Positions 1 through 9,252 are shown, counted from the first letter of the stretch. The stretch: DNA of 64,000 nt from UBA7236 sp044227505 (GCA_044227505.1 JBGAWP010000003.1:1-64000), one strand, 5' to 3'. Made by a program: numbers and translations. The notes: a model not told the origin generated them from the sequence alone.

Positions 1-1007
1 TCACCCGTACTGCAACCGGCAATCCAAATTCTGATAGATTCACTAATTTCATTTCCCGCACCTTTATTTTTTACAATACCAGGGAAAATCAATTTATGTA
101 AATTTTCAAATATTTGGGGATCACGAAAAAAACTTGTTACCGGAATAAGTAAATCCTGATATAAAGTATCCTGTTCTGTTTTATTATCATGTAAATATTT
201 TAAGAAAGTGGCAGGAGCTTCATTTTTAGTGATTGCCATTCTCCGAAGAATTCTTCTTCTAATAGTTGTTTGTTTATAATAGGTAAAATCAGTCCCTTTT
301 CGCAATCGCAATAAAGAAAGAATTTGTTTATAAACATCTTCATTCTGTTCTAACAATGACTTTTCATCATGACCATCTAAAAATGTATTTTGTACTACTT
401 CCAGAATTTTTAATGGAATTTTTTCAGGGGGCAGTATAAAATCGACAACACCAGCGGCCACAGCACTATTTGGCATACTTTCATACGCAGCAGAATCTTC
501 GTCTTGCGCAAAAGTTATACCACCATTTTCTTTAATTGCCTTCAACCCCAAAGTTCCGTCATTCGCAGTACCTGATAATACCACACCTATTGCATGACTT
601 TGATGCACTTCAGCCAATGAAGTAAAAAAAAGATCTATCGAATGATTCCTGATGCTTTGAGATTTTGCGGGACGCGGGCTCAATTCCAGTACCCCATCAT
701 TGGCAATTAACATCTTGTTGCTTGGAATGATATAGATATGATCAGGTACAACTTTAATATCATCAGAAATCTCTAAAACAGGAATTTCAGTCACTTTTTG
801 CAACAGATCAGCCAGGATACTTTCATGATTTGGGTCCAAATGCTGAACGAGGACATAGGCCATTCCAGAATTTACGGGTATGGCGCGCAGTAATTTTTTA
901 AAGGCATCTAAACCTCCGGCAGAAGCGCCAATACCAACAACAGGGAATAAGTTTGCAGATTTATAGAGGGTTTTTTCAATTTCTATCTCACCTTTGGAAT
1001 TCTTCAT
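1..1007 (-). CDS. CheB/CheR fusion protein (methylesterase-methyltransferase), 5' part; runs off the left edge
   Basis: About 335 codons are visible from an ATG at 1007 and the frame is still open at base 1. Residues about 22-200 are a CheB methylesterase domain with the catalytic serine in GIGASAGG (S29), the histidine in VLVQHLDPNH (H56) and the aspartate in SGTANDGTLG (D150). From about residue 225 a CheR domain begins (LRKGTDFTYYKQTTIRRR, then VTSFFRDP), and the window ends inside its SAM-binding motif IRIWIAGCSTG. In this family the two domains are usually followed by coiled-coil/PAS and sometimes kinase modules, acting in sensory signalling rather than classic chemotaxis. There is no receiver domain before CheB, as expected for the fused type. 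Domain identity is sure; the downstream domains lie outside the window. Confidence 0.93.
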   Translation of the reverse strand, partial: MKNSKGEIEIEKTLYKSANLFPVVGIGASAGGLDAFKKLLRAIPVNSGMAYVLVQHLDPNHESILADLLQKVTEIPVLEISDDIKVVPDHIYIIPSNKMLIANDGVLELSPRPAKSQSIRNHSIDLFFTSLAEVHQSHAIGVVLSGTANDGTLGLKAIKENGGITFAQDEDSAAYESMPNSAVAAGVVDFILPPEKIPLKILEVVQNTFLDGHDEKSLLEQNEDVYKQILSLLRLRKGTDFTYYKQTTIRRRILRRMAITKNEAPATFLKYLHDNKTEQDTLYQDLLIPVTSFFRDPQIFENLHKLIFPGIVKNKGAGNEISESIRIWIAGCSTG

Positions 1008-1324
1008 TTATAATTTGTATAAATTTACGCATATAAAGTCAGATAATCTGCATATTTATAATATATATTCCTATTTGTCGGATCATATTTGCAAATGGAA
1101 TATATCAAATAAATAATTATGATGAAAAATAAATTAGAAATTTAATATATTGGTCAAATTTATGGGGAATTAGTTCTACAATTAAGATACCCTAGTTTGG
1201 CAGCCATTATGCTACTCACTAGTTAAAATTTAAACTATTATTTAAATATAATTGAATATAAAGTGGAGCTTAAAATCACTTTAAATATTTGTGTTTATTT
1301 CTACCATATTTTTCGAAACTCCTA
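1008..1324. other. Intergenic, no gene seen
   Basis: This very AT-rich stretch lies upstream of the minus-strand cheB/cheR gene and downstream of the MFS gene. I see no open frame with a credible start, no RNA gene and no strong hairpin. It presumably holds the cheB/cheR promoter, but I could not find a convincing TAnnTTTG element. Confidence 0.5.
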
Positions 1325-2551
1325 TTATTTATGTTCCGTTATTTCAACGTGTTTCAGGGTTCTTCTTGCCAATATCAAACTCGCAAGCATAAATATAGCA
1401 CCTAATAGAAATGCAGCTCCTGCAAAATGAACCGGTGCATTGTCTCCTGTAAATAATGCATAGGTATTGGTCATTAAAGGCGGACCAATAATTGCGGTTA
1501 CACTCATTAAACTCGTTAATGCCCCTTGTAATTCTCCCTGCTCATTGGAGGGCACCTGATTGGATATAATACCTTGCAGTGCCGGCATTCCAATTCCACC
1601 AAGACAATATGGAATTAAAAACACATACATCATCCAACCCTGTGAGGCTAGTCCGAATAAAATTAATCCCAAAGTATAAAGGGCCAAACCATAATATAAT
1701 GACCTCTTTTGTCCAAAGCGTGGGATGGTTATTCTTATCAATCCTCCTTGAACAATACCTACCAATAGTCCAACAAATGCGAGTGACAAGCCAACTGCTT
1801 TTTCACTCCAACCGAATGTTCCCATGGTAAAAAAACTCCAGTTGCTCTGAACAGCATGCGATGCGATATAAATGCAAACAAGTGATGCAATTAATCCATA
1901 GGTAACAGGATATTTTTTTAATGCGAGTAATGACCCAATGGGGTTAGCGCGTTTCCATTCGAATTTCCTCCGTTTTTCCTTTGGCAGCGATTCGGGTAAA
2001 ACAAAAAATCCGTACAACCAATTTAAAAATGTTATTGCTGCAGCTCCATAAAATGGAATCCTGGTTCCATAAGATCCTAAAAATCCACCCAACGCTGGGC
2101 CAATTATAAATCCCAGACCGAATGCTGCACCAATTAATCCGAAATTTTGCGCGCGTTTTTCCGGAGGGGAGATATCAGCAATGTAAGCACTCGCTGTTGA
2201 AAAACTTGCTCCGGTAATACCGGCTATTATTCTACCCAAAAATAACCATCCTAATGTTGGGGAAAATGCCATGATCAAATAATCGATACCGAATCCAAAG
2301 AGTGCAAATAATAATATTGGTCTTCTTCCATATTGGTCACTAAGATTACCGAGTATTGGGGAAAATATAAATTGCATAAATGAAAATGCAAATAACAGCC
2401 ACCCACCAATTTTTGCTGCATCACTATAATCGCCTCCGTTTAATTCTTTAATAAGATCCGGTAGCACGGGAATTATAATTCCAAATCCTATCACATCAAT
2501 TAATAATGTAATAAAAATAAAGATCATGGAGGCTTGTTTTCTGTCTTTCAT
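1325..2551 (-). CDS. MFS efflux transporter, TCR/TetA-like
   Basis: A 408-residue, 12-helix major facilitator. The family hallmark motif A is present in the loop between helices 2 and 3 (GNLSDQYGRRPILL), with a TetA-like start (FITLLIDVIGFGIIIPVLP) and the second-half signature ISNQVPSNEQGELQGAL. Proteins of this TCR (tetracycline-resistance-like) branch are proton antiporters that expel drugs or other small molecules from the cytoplasm. In Bacteroidota most chromosomal members are annotated from similarity only, so real drug resistance should not be assumed. The gene is alone, with a -7 promoter element just upstream and a degenerate tandem repeat beside it. Confidence 0.85.
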   Translation of the reverse strand: MKDRKQASMIFIFITLLIDVIGFGIIIPVLPDLIKELNGGDYSDAAKIGGWLLFAFSFMQFIFSPILGNLSDQYGRRPILLFALFGFGIDYLIMAFSPTLGWLFLGRIIAGITGASFSTASAYIADISPPEKRAQNFGLIGAAFGLGFIIGPALGGFLGSYGTRIPFYGAAAITFLNWLYGFFVLPESLPKEKRRKFEWKRANPIGSLLALKKYPVTYGLIASLVCIYIASHAVQSNWSFFTMGTFGWSEKAVGLSLAFVGLLVGIVQGGLIRITIPRFGQKRSLYYGLALYTLGLILFGLASQGWMMYVFLIPYCLGGIGMPALQGIISNQVPSNEQGELQGALTSLMSVTAIIGPPLMTNTYALFTGDNAPVHFAGAAFLLGAIFMLASLILARRTLKHVEITEHK

Positions 2552-2573
2552 TTTAATTTTAAGGTTGAGGACG

Positions 2574-2581
2574 CAAAATTA
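2574..2581 (-). promoter_or_regulatory. Bacteroidota -7 element for the MFS gene
   Basis: On the minus strand this reads TAATTTTG, an exact match to TAnnTTTG, 22 bases before the ATG at 2551. The -33 region falls inside the adjoining tandem repeat and shows no TTG box. Confidence 0.45.
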
Positions 2582-2672
2582 GTAATTAGTAATTAGTCAG
2601 GAGTCATTAGTCATTAGTCAGGAGTCATTAGTCAAGAGTCATTAGTCATTAGTCAAGAGTCATTAGTCAGGA
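2581..2672. repeat. Degenerate short tandem repeat (GAGTCATTAGTCA units)
   Basis: Copies of AGTCATTAGTCA and AGGAGTCATTAGTC alternate, with 7, 11 and 14 base spacing. There are no spacers of constant length, so this is simple-sequence tandem repetition and not CRISPR. It directly abuts the -7 element of the MFS promoter. Confidence 0.8.
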
Positions 2673-2698
2673 GGATAAATGTACAACCGACGAGGATC

Positions 2699-2891
2699 AG
2701 ACTCACCACTCACCATTCACCATTCACCACTTACCCATAATCAACACTTTAAAATGAAGCGTGAAGCGTGAGTCCGATACTGCTCGGACCGAATTCTTCT
2801 GTCATCCATTAAATTGAAAAGATTTTTTAGGCGTGAAAAAAATCATGCAATTACCGAAAACTTACTCACTACTCACCACTTACCCATTCCC
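2699..2891. repeat. Low-complexity CACCATTCACC-type repeats in the gap before the symporter gene
   Basis: ACTCACCACTCACCATTCACCATTCACCACTTACCC occurs around 2701-2736, in pieces of about 7 bases, and a shorter ACTCACTACTCACCACTTACCC occurs around 2868-2889, next to the symporter stop codon. No coding potential is seen between them. Confidence 0.6.
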
Positions 2892-4385
2892 TCAATCCTC
2901 CAAAGCATTCTCCCACTTGCTCACCGCCGCAGTTGCAATAGCATTGCCAATTACATTGGTGGCGCTCCTTCCCATATCCAGAAAAGTATCTATCCCCAAT
3001 AATAAAATTAATCCTGCTTGAGGAATATTGAACATAGAAATTGTTGCGGCAATTACAACGAGACTTGCCCTCGGCACTGCAGCTATTCCCTTACTTGTTA
3101 TCATTAGCGTGAGCAACATGGTTATTTCCTGTGATATGGTGAGATCTATACCATAACACTGTGCAATAAAAATACTTGCAAAGGTCATATACATCATACT
3201 GCCATCCAGGTTAAAGGAATATCCCAAAGGCAATGTAAAACTCACAATTTTATTATTGCATCCAAATCGTTCCAATTCTGTAATTAATTTGGGAAAAGCG
3301 GCTTCACTGCTAGCGGTACTAAATGCTAATAAAAATGGTTCTTTTATTCTTCGCAATAACGTAAATACCCTTTTGCGAAGCACTGCAAAACCTGCAGAAA
3401 TTAATATGATCCAAAGTATTAATAAACCAAGATAAAATTCTCCCATAAATACTGCATATGTTACGAGTACATCCAAACCCTTTGTTGTGATCACCGAACA
3501 CATAGCGGCAAAAACCGCGTAGGGTGCAAATCCCATAACATAAATAGTTATTTTAATCATGATATGCGAAAGCGTATCCAATGCATTAACAATTGGTTTC
3601 GTTTTTTCGCCGATGGCTGCACATGCAACACCAAAAAACAAACTGAATACTACGATTTGCAGTATTTCATTTTCCGCCATCGCTTTAAAAATACTGGTTG
3701 GAAATACATGTGTTATAAAAGTTATTAATGATAAAGCACCTCCATCCACACCCGTAGAAACATTATCTGCGGGAAGTGGCAAATTCATATGAGCTCCAGG
3801 CTGTAATGCATTTACCAATATCATTCCAAGTGTAAGAGAAACAAGACTCGCAGTGATAAACCATAACATCGTTTTACCTCCTACCCTGCCTACTGTTTTT
3901 ACATCACCGGTTTTTGCAATACCAACAATTAAAGTTGATAATACCAGCGGAGCAATTATCATTTTAATGAGTGATAAAAAAATGGTAGTGAGTATAGAAA
4001 TATTGGATGCTATTTTTTTGATCAGTGTAATTTCCACCGTCCCGTTTTTTGCACCACTAATTTTACAATCCAGATCATTGGCATCTCCGGAAATTATTAC
4101 CGGAGGAACAAAGGTTATTGATTTATTGACAAGAGTAGTTACTACCTCTTTACCGAGACTATCTGTTAAAATTTGTTTTTCTGCAGCTGCCTTAACTGTA
4201 TAAATAACAACATCCTGTTTAAGTGTCCCATAGTCCAGCGTTATATTTTCTTTTCCGGTAAAATCTTTATTGGGTGTGTATGTAAGCTGTTTTCCAGTCG
4301 CATTTTTATGCAGTAAAGCACCGATAAAAATGCCCAGTGCCATAGCAATAAGAATGAATACCGTTAATTTGTTCGACTTCGACAT
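2892..4385 (-). CDS. Dicarboxylate/amino acid:cation symporter (DAACS family, GltP/DctA-like) with periplasmic insertion
   Basis: Start placed at ATG 4385; a TTG two codons earlier is less likely. The core is a standard glutamate/dicarboxylate transporter: TASSEAAFPKLITELE is the serine-rich HP1 region, SFNLDGSMMYMTF is the conserved TM7 substrate/cation motif, and DMGRSATNVIGNAIA is the TM8 binding motif. It imports acidic amino acids or C4-dicarboxylates with Na+ or H+. Unusual: after the first helix (residues about 8-26) there is an insertion of about 95 residues before the normal second helix. It begins with YTPNKDFTGKENITLDYG, which resembles a bacterial Ig-like/cadherin-type repeat strand. 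The insertion would sit outside the inner membrane. Confidence 0.9.
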   Translation of the reverse strand: MSKSNKLTVFILIAMALGIFIGALLHKNATGKQLTYTPNKDFTGKENITLDYGTLKQDVVIYTVKAAAEKQILTDSLGKEVVTTLVNKSITFVPPVIISGDANDLDCKISGAKNGTVEITLIKKIASNISILTTIFLSLIKMIIAPLVLSTLIVGIAKTGDVKTVGRVGGKTMLWFITASLVSLTLGMILVNALQPGAHMNLPLPADNVSTGVDGGALSLITFITHVFPTSIFKAMAENEILQIVVFSLFFGVACAAIGEKTKPIVNALDTLSHIMIKITIYVMGFAPYAVFAAMCSVITTKGLDVLVTYAVFMGEFYLGLLILWIILISAGFAVLRKRVFTLLRRIKEPFLLAFSTASSEAAFPKLITELERFGCNNKIVSFTLPLGYSFNLDGSMMYMTFASIFIAQCYGIDLTISQEITMLLTLMITSKGIAAVPRASLVVIAATISMFNIPQAGLILLLGIDTFLDMGRSATNVIGNAIATAAVSKWENALED

Positions 4386-4527
4386 TTGCAAAATTTTGCC
4401 CTAAGATATAAGATTCCACCCACTTGCCAAGTTTCGTGTTTCTTTTATAATAAACAGGGTATTAACAATTTAGAACTTTAAAACCTTAAATAGTGTTACA
4501 TTCTTCCAAGTATTTGCTCGTTATTAT

Positions 4528-4535
4528 TAACTTTG
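4528..4535 (+). promoter_or_regulatory. -7 element five bases before a start codon
   Basis: TAACTTTG matches TAnnTTTG exactly and is followed by CGCTA and then ATG at 4541. Transcription would begin at or next to the start codon, giving a leaderless or nearly leaderless mRNA. No clear -33 TTG is seen at the usual spacing. Confidence 0.4.
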
Positions 4536-4540
4536 CGCTA

Positions 4541-4879
4541 ATGCCCAAAACCAACGGTATAAAGTCGATAGCTGCTTTTTCCATGCTGATATTGTTTTTT
4601 GCAACAATTGTCAGCAGGGATTTTTATCACTTATTGGGGCATAAAGACGAAGTAACTTGTAATGCTCTTGAGCACGATAATTCCTCTCCTCATTTTCACG
4701 AGGTCGATAAATGTAATATCTGCGATCATAATTTTTCGGTTGGGCATGCTGTAACAAATTGTAATATATCTTCTGATTTTTTCTATTTTATTACATACAA
4801 ATTATATTACACAGATCAATATTCATTAATTCCGTTTTTTCAAAACCCCGATTCCAGGGGTTCACCTGTTTCTGCATAA
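4541..4879 (+). CDS. Small exported His/Cys-rich protein upstream of TonB receptor
   Basis: 112 residues from ATG 4541; a GTG at 4493 would add 16 residues but lies upstream of the -7 element. There is a hydrophobic N-terminal segment (SIAAFSMLILFFATIVS), then a stretch rich in His and Cys with DKCNICDHNF preceded by SSPHFHEV. I do not recognise a named family. Small signal-peptide proteins with a CxxCD motif are common just before TonB receptor and metal genes in Bacteroidota, and a periplasmic metal-binding role is a reasonable guess. It is the first gene of a three-gene plus-strand group, 40 bases before the receptor. Confidence 0.6.
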   Translation: MPKTNGIKSIAAFSMLILFFATIVSRDFYHLLGHKDEVTCNALEHDNSSPHFHEVDKCNICDHNFSVGHAVTNCNISSDFFYFITYKLYYTDQYSLIPFFQNPDSRGSPVSA

Positions 4880-4919
4880 CAGATTTTTCTATTTTCTATT
4901 AAAATTTCAAACTCTTATT

Positions 4920-7319
4920 ATGCAGAAATTAATTTATGCGTTCAGCATTATATATATATGTTTTTTTTCCTCGGGTAAAACACAAAATAGTTTATCAGGC
5001 ACTATTTACGAATCAAAAAATCACACAGCATTACCGGGAGCTTCTATTTATTTACCTGACCTGAAAACCGGTGCAATTGCTGATGCTGATGGGAAATATA
5101 GCATTAATAATCTACCGTCAAAACAAGTAACTGTTCAGGTTACTTACCTTGGATATCAATCCATTGTAGAATCAATAGATCTTTCTAATATCACCGTTAA
5201 AGACTTTGTTTTAATGGAGACTTATACGGAGATAAATGAAGTTGTAGTTACGGGATTGTCGCGATCTGCAGAAGCTAACCGAACACCAACACCAATTTCG
5301 GTGATCACTAAAAATAGTTTACTCCAAAATTCTTCCACCAATATTATTGCCGCATTGGGAACTCAACCCGGAATATCCAATATTTCGACAGGGCCCGCAA
5401 TTGCAAAACCGGAAATAAGAGGGTTGGGATATAACAGAGTTGTAATTGTGAATAATGGCATTAAACAGGAAGGTCAACAATGGGGAGATGAACATGGTAT
5501 TGAGATTGATGAATATTCGGTAAACAGGATAGAAATAATAAAGGGACCTGCTAGTTTGATGTACGGCTCTGATGCAATGGCAGGTGTAATTCATTTTATT
5601 AGTGCACCCACATTGCCTGATAAAACGATCAAGGCTAATATTCTGAGCAACTATCAAACTAATAATGGTTTAATTGGATATTCCGGGAATATTGCAGGAA
5701 ACAGCAACGGATTTATTTGGGATGTGCGCTACAGTGGAAAAATGGCCCATGCTTATCAAAATAAATACGATGGATATGTATTTGGAAGCGGGTTTAATGA
5801 AAACTCTGCGAACGCAATAATTGGCTTAAACAGAAAATGGGGATTTAGTCACCTTGATGCGTCCATGTATCAATTAAACGTAGGTTTGGTGGAGGGCGAA
5901 CGCGACAGTGCCACAGGTTTGTTTATTTATCCCGTTGTTTTAACCGATAGCACTGAAGGTGCTGCTATTGCTGAAAATAATATACTTAAAAGTTATGATC
6001 TGCACTTGCCAAATCAAAATATTAAACATTACAAATTAGTATGGAATAATAGTGTGGTAATTGGAGATGGTTATATCGACATGATCATAGGCTGGCAACA
6101 AAATAACCGGAAAGAATTTGAAAATGTTTTTAATCCAGAAGAATTTGCATTATATTTTAAATTGAACACCTTTAATTATGCTATGCACTATTTGTTCCCG
6201 GAAAAAAACAAATGGAGTTCCGCAATTGGTATAAATGGAATGCAACAAAATTCACAAAACCTTGGCTTGGAAGTTTTAATTCCGGAATATTCCCTATTTG
6301 ATATCGGCGCATTTTTTACCACTAAAAAAACGATCGGCAATTTCGACATTTCGGGAGGATTTAGATATGATCTGCGAAAATTAAATGCAGATGAGCATAT
6401 TTCTGAGGAAAATGAAGAAAAGATTTTCACGGAATTTGATCGCAACTTTTCAGCAATTTCCGGAAGTCTTGGAACTAGTTATCAGATCAATGAAAAAATG
6501 TTTGCCAAACTGAACCTGTCGCGTGGATTTCGCACACCAAATATCGCCGAACTTGGTTCAAATGGAGTTCACGAAGGTACTTTCAGATATGAGATTGGCA
6601 ATACTCAGCTAAACCCGGAAACGAGTTTACAAATAGATGTTTCGTTTGGTTATGATGGAGAACATGTTTCCTTTCAGGCCGATATCTTTAAAAATCTAGT
6701 TGATAATTTTATTTTTTTGAGGAAATTAAATACTGCTTCCGGTGCTGATTCTTTAATTAACAGCGAGGGTGAATTATTTGAGGTATTTACCTATGGGCAG
6801 AGCAGTGCAGATCTATCGGGTGCTGAATTAATTTTGGATATTCATCCACATCCCTTCCATTGGTTACATTTTGAAAATAGTTTTTCCTTTGTAAATGCAA
6901 TACAGAATAACGCTGACGATTCTTCAAAATATATACCTTTTTCCCCTGCTCCGAAATTAGTTTCGGAACTTCGTGCTGACCTTACAAAAAGCAATAAATT
7001 GTTTGCGAACAGCTATTTTTTAATACAATTAGAAAACTATTTTGCACAAGATCATATTTTTTCTGCATACAATACGGAAACAAAAACGCCCGGTTATTTG
7101 CTAATTAATATTGGCGCAGGAACTGATATTATGATGAAAGGCAAAGTTTTATGCTCATTTTATCTAACAGCCAACAATATAGCTGATGTTGCTTATCAAA
7201 GTCATTTAAGCAGATTAAAATATGGGGAAGAAAATTTTGTAACCGGCAGAACAGGTGTATATAATATGGGTAGAAATATTAGTGCTAAGTTAAACGTCCC
7301 AATTAATATGAGGCCTTAA
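4920..7319 (+). CDS. TonB-dependent outer-membrane receptor
   Basis: 799 residues. After the signal sequence (1-21) comes a carboxypeptidase-regulatory-like beta domain (about 24-105: SGTIYESKNHTALPGASIYL and GKYSINNLP), typical of Bacteroidota receptors. Next is a plug domain (TPTPISVITKNSL; NRIEIIKGPASLMYGSDAMAG, residues about 190-230) and a 22-strand-type barrel to the end (final strand NISAKLNVPI). It imports a ligand across the outer membrane using TonB energy. The substrate cannot be read from sequence. The His/Cys-rich partner upstream and the MerR locus downstream make a metal or metal chelate plausible. No SusD partner is present, which argues against a glycan system. Confidence 0.93.
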   Translation: MQKLIYAFSIIYICFFSSGKTQNSLSGTIYESKNHTALPGASIYLPDLKTGAIADADGKYSINNLPSKQVTVQVTYLGYQSIVESIDLSNITVKDFVLMETYTEINEVVVTGLSRSAEANRTPTPISVITKNSLLQNSSTNIIAALGTQPGISNISTGPAIAKPEIRGLGYNRVVIVNNGIKQEGQQWGDEHGIEIDEYSVNRIEIIKGPASLMYGSDAMAGVIHFISAPTLPDKTIKANILSNYQTNNGLIGYSGNIAGNSNGFIWDVRYSGKMAHAYQNKYDGYVFGSGFNENSANAIIGLNRKWGFSHLDASMYQLNVGLVEGERDSATGLFIYPVVLTDSTEGAAIAENNILKSYDLHLPNQNIKHYKLVWNNSVVIGDGYIDMIIGWQQNNRKEFENVFNPEEFALYFKLNTFNYAMHYLFPEKNKWSSAIGINGMQQNSQNLGLEVLIPEYSLFDIGAFFTTKKTIGNFDISGGFRYDLRKLNADEHISEENEEKIFTEFDRNFSAISGSLGTSYQINEKMFAKLNLSRGFRTPNIAELGSNGVHEGTFRYEIGNTQLNPETSLQIDVSFGYDGEHVSFQADIFKNLVDNFIFLRKLNTASGADSLINSEGELFEVFTYGQSSADLSGAELILDIHPHPFHWLHFENSFSFVNAIQNNADDSSKYIPFSPAPKLVSELRADLTKSNKLFANSYFLIQLENYFAQDHIFSAYNTETKTPGYLLINIGAGTDIMMKGKVLCSFYLTANNIADVAYQSHLSRLKYGEENFVTGRTGVYNMGRNISAKLNVPINMRP

Positions 7320-7374
7320 CTAATTTAATGTTGCGAAAATCATATAATTAAGTATTAAATTTGATAAAAAAATC

Positions 7375-8820
7375 ATGCGATCATTATTTTATCTTCTTTT
7401 CCTTATTCCTATGGGATTATCTGCCCAAACCGATATTTTATGGTCTGACCCAATTATGATCTCCAGCGAATCTACAGGTTATGACCATCCAAGAATAAGT
7501 TTGAATGGGGATGAGAACGCAGTTGTACTTTGGGGAAATGAGGGCGATATGTACTTTTCGAGACAGGAAGGAATTTCCTTCACGACCCCTCTAATGCTCA
7601 ACAGTCCAGAAACGTCAATATCCACTTTTTCCTGGGCAGGACCGGACATTGCATCCAAGGGTGATACAATATATATTGTATTTAAGGAAGAACCCGAAGA
7701 CATGGCACGTATTTATTGTATTACCTCTTATGATGGCGGTATTACATTCGATACATTGGAAATTGTTGATGGCATGATAGGGGATCATTATTCGAGGTTC
7801 CCATCTGTGACCGTTGACGAAGCTGGAAATCCAATAATTGCATTTATGAAATTGGATACATTTTTCCTCGACCCAAAATATGTTGTGGTTACATCTGATG
7901 ATTTTGGTAATAGTTTTAATATGGATGTAACTGCAAGTAATTTTTCAGGCGGCGAAGTTTGCGACTGCTGTCCTGTAGGTATAACTTCCAACGAAAATTA
8001 TGTTAGTACTTTATACCGTGACAATTTGGATAATTTACGCAACAGTTGGGCCGGTATTTCTATTGATGGAGGAAACAGCTTTACATCCGGAATTCAAATT
8101 GATCAAACTGATTGGACCGTTTTTGCATGTCCTGCCAGCGGTCCTGACGGAGTGATTATTGATGACAATCTCTACTCTGTTTTTATGAGTGCAGGCGAAG
8201 GCGATACAAGGGTATATTTTTCCACCTCGTCTTTAATTGATATGACTGACGAACCGGATATACGTGTTTCCGCTGAAATTGAAGGCCTGTCAATTCAAAA
8301 TTATCCCCGAATCGCAAATAAAGGCAATGCAGTAGCTATTGTTTGGAAACAGATAGCAAATGGAAATTCAATAATCCCTATTTCTTTTACTAATGATATT
8401 ACAAATGGCCTGCCGACAGATTATGATACAATTGCTTCACTTGAATTTTACGGTTTGGAAAATGCGGACGTTGCGGTTTCTTCCAATAAAGTACATGTTG
8501 TATGGCAAGATAATTATAATAATGCAGTAATGTATAGGGAAGGCACCTATGTAGAACCTGTGCTATTGGAGGAGGCCATAATTCAATACGAAATTAACGT
8601 ATTTCCAAATCCGGCTGAATCTGCATTTAATATTAGCAGTGAAATTGGTTTGAAAACAATTAGTTTATACAATGCGCAGCAACATGTAGTTAAAAAGCTA
8701 AATTTGAATGGCGATAAAATAGTTAATGTACCAATAAATAAATTGACCCCGGGGTTATTTTTAATCGAAATAATGGATGTGAATAGTGTAATCCATACAG
8801 AAAAAATTATCATCCAATAA
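7375..8820 (+). CDS. Secreted sialidase-like beta-propeller with T9SS sorting domain
   Basis: 481 residues with a signal peptide (1-17). The body shows repeated propeller strands with Asp-box-like turns (SYDGGITFDT, SDDFGNSFNM, SIDGGNSFTS), as in BNR/sialidase-fold proteins. Sialidase catalytic residues are not evident, so an enzymatic call is unsafe. A cysteine cluster EVCDCCPVG (C196, C198, C199) and ACPASGP (C252) could bind metal or form disulfides. The C-terminal about 75 residues (INVFPNPAESAFNI to the final strand) are a T9SS type A sorting domain, so the protein goes to the cell surface or medium. It lies 55 bases after the TonB receptor and is likely co-transcribed. Confidence 0.8.
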   Translation: MRSLFYLLFLIPMGLSAQTDILWSDPIMISSESTGYDHPRISLNGDENAVVLWGNEGDMYFSRQEGISFTTPLMLNSPETSISTFSWAGPDIASKGDTIYIVFKEEPEDMARIYCITSYDGGITFDTLEIVDGMIGDHYSRFPSVTVDEAGNPIIAFMKLDTFFLDPKYVVVTSDDFGNSFNMDVTASNFSGGEVCDCCPVGITSNENYVSTLYRDNLDNLRNSWAGISIDGGNSFTSGIQIDQTDWTVFACPASGPDGVIIDDNLYSVFMSAGEGDTRVYFSTSSLIDMTDEPDIRVSAEIEGLSIQNYPRIANKGNAVAIVWKQIANGNSIIPISFTNDITNGLPTDYDTIASLEFYGLENADVAVSSNKVHVVWQDNYNNAVMYREGTYVEPVLLEEAIIQYEINVFPNPAESAFNISSEIGLKTISLYNAQQHVVKKLNLNGDKIVNVPINKLTPGLFLIEIMDVNSVIHTEKIIIQ

Positions 8821-8826
8821 TTTATA

Positions 8827-9222
8827 CTAATTTAATAAAAAATCACAATTATCGGTTTCGTTATTCCTACATTTGCCAAAACATTCGGCAACTTTAGTTA
8901 GCATACTTTGTCTCAATTCGAGCATAAGTCTGATTCTTTCATCTAGGATTTTAACTTTCTCCTCTATTCTGAAGGCAATATTATCACATGTGGCGGCTTT
9001 CATTTCCATAAGATCAAGAATTTCTGAAGTTTCGTTCAACGTAAATCCAAACTCCTTTACTCGTTTGATGGTTAATAATCTTTCTAAAATATCTTCAGAA
9101 TATTCCTTGTAATTATTTTCCCTTCGAGATCTCCGCGGTACTTTAATAAGTCCATGTTTTTCATAAAAACGAATGGTATCTCTAGAAAACCCGGTTCTGA
9201 CTGCTAATTCGCCTATAAGCAT
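8827..9222 (-). CDS. MerR-family metal-responsive regulator (ZntR/CueR-like)
   Basis: 131 residues. The N-terminal winged HTH (MLIGELAVRTGFSRDTIRFYE) is followed by the MerR dimerisation helix. Cysteines at 79 and 114 have the same positions and spacing as the metal-binding Cys79 and Cys114 of ZntR, with extra C118 and C126 near the end (AECFGKC...NCDFLL). That pattern fits a metal sensor, probably of a divalent ion such as Zn, Cd, Pb or Hg. MerR proteins twist an overlong promoter spacer to activate it. The dyad at 9253-9274, in the divergent promoter, is the obvious target. Its stop is 6 bases from the convergent propeller gene stop. Confidence 0.9.
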   Translation of the reverse strand: MLIGELAVRTGFSRDTIRFYEKHGLIKVPRRSRRENNYKEYSEDILERLLTIKRVKEFGFTLNETSEILDLMEMKAATCDNIAFRIEEKVKILDERIRLMLELRQSMLTKVAECFGKCRNNETDNCDFLLN

Positions 9223-9252
9223 ATTTCAAAATATTTTTAGAATTTAATAAAC

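Noticed and set aside
2581..2672. Possible CRISPR array
   Set aside because: Units are 7-14 bases with no unique spacers of equal length, and there are no cas genes.
4493..4540. Longer GTG start for the small His/Cys-rich protein
   Set aside because: The added residues lie upstream of an exact TAACTTTG promoter element, and the shorter form already has a proper signal segment.
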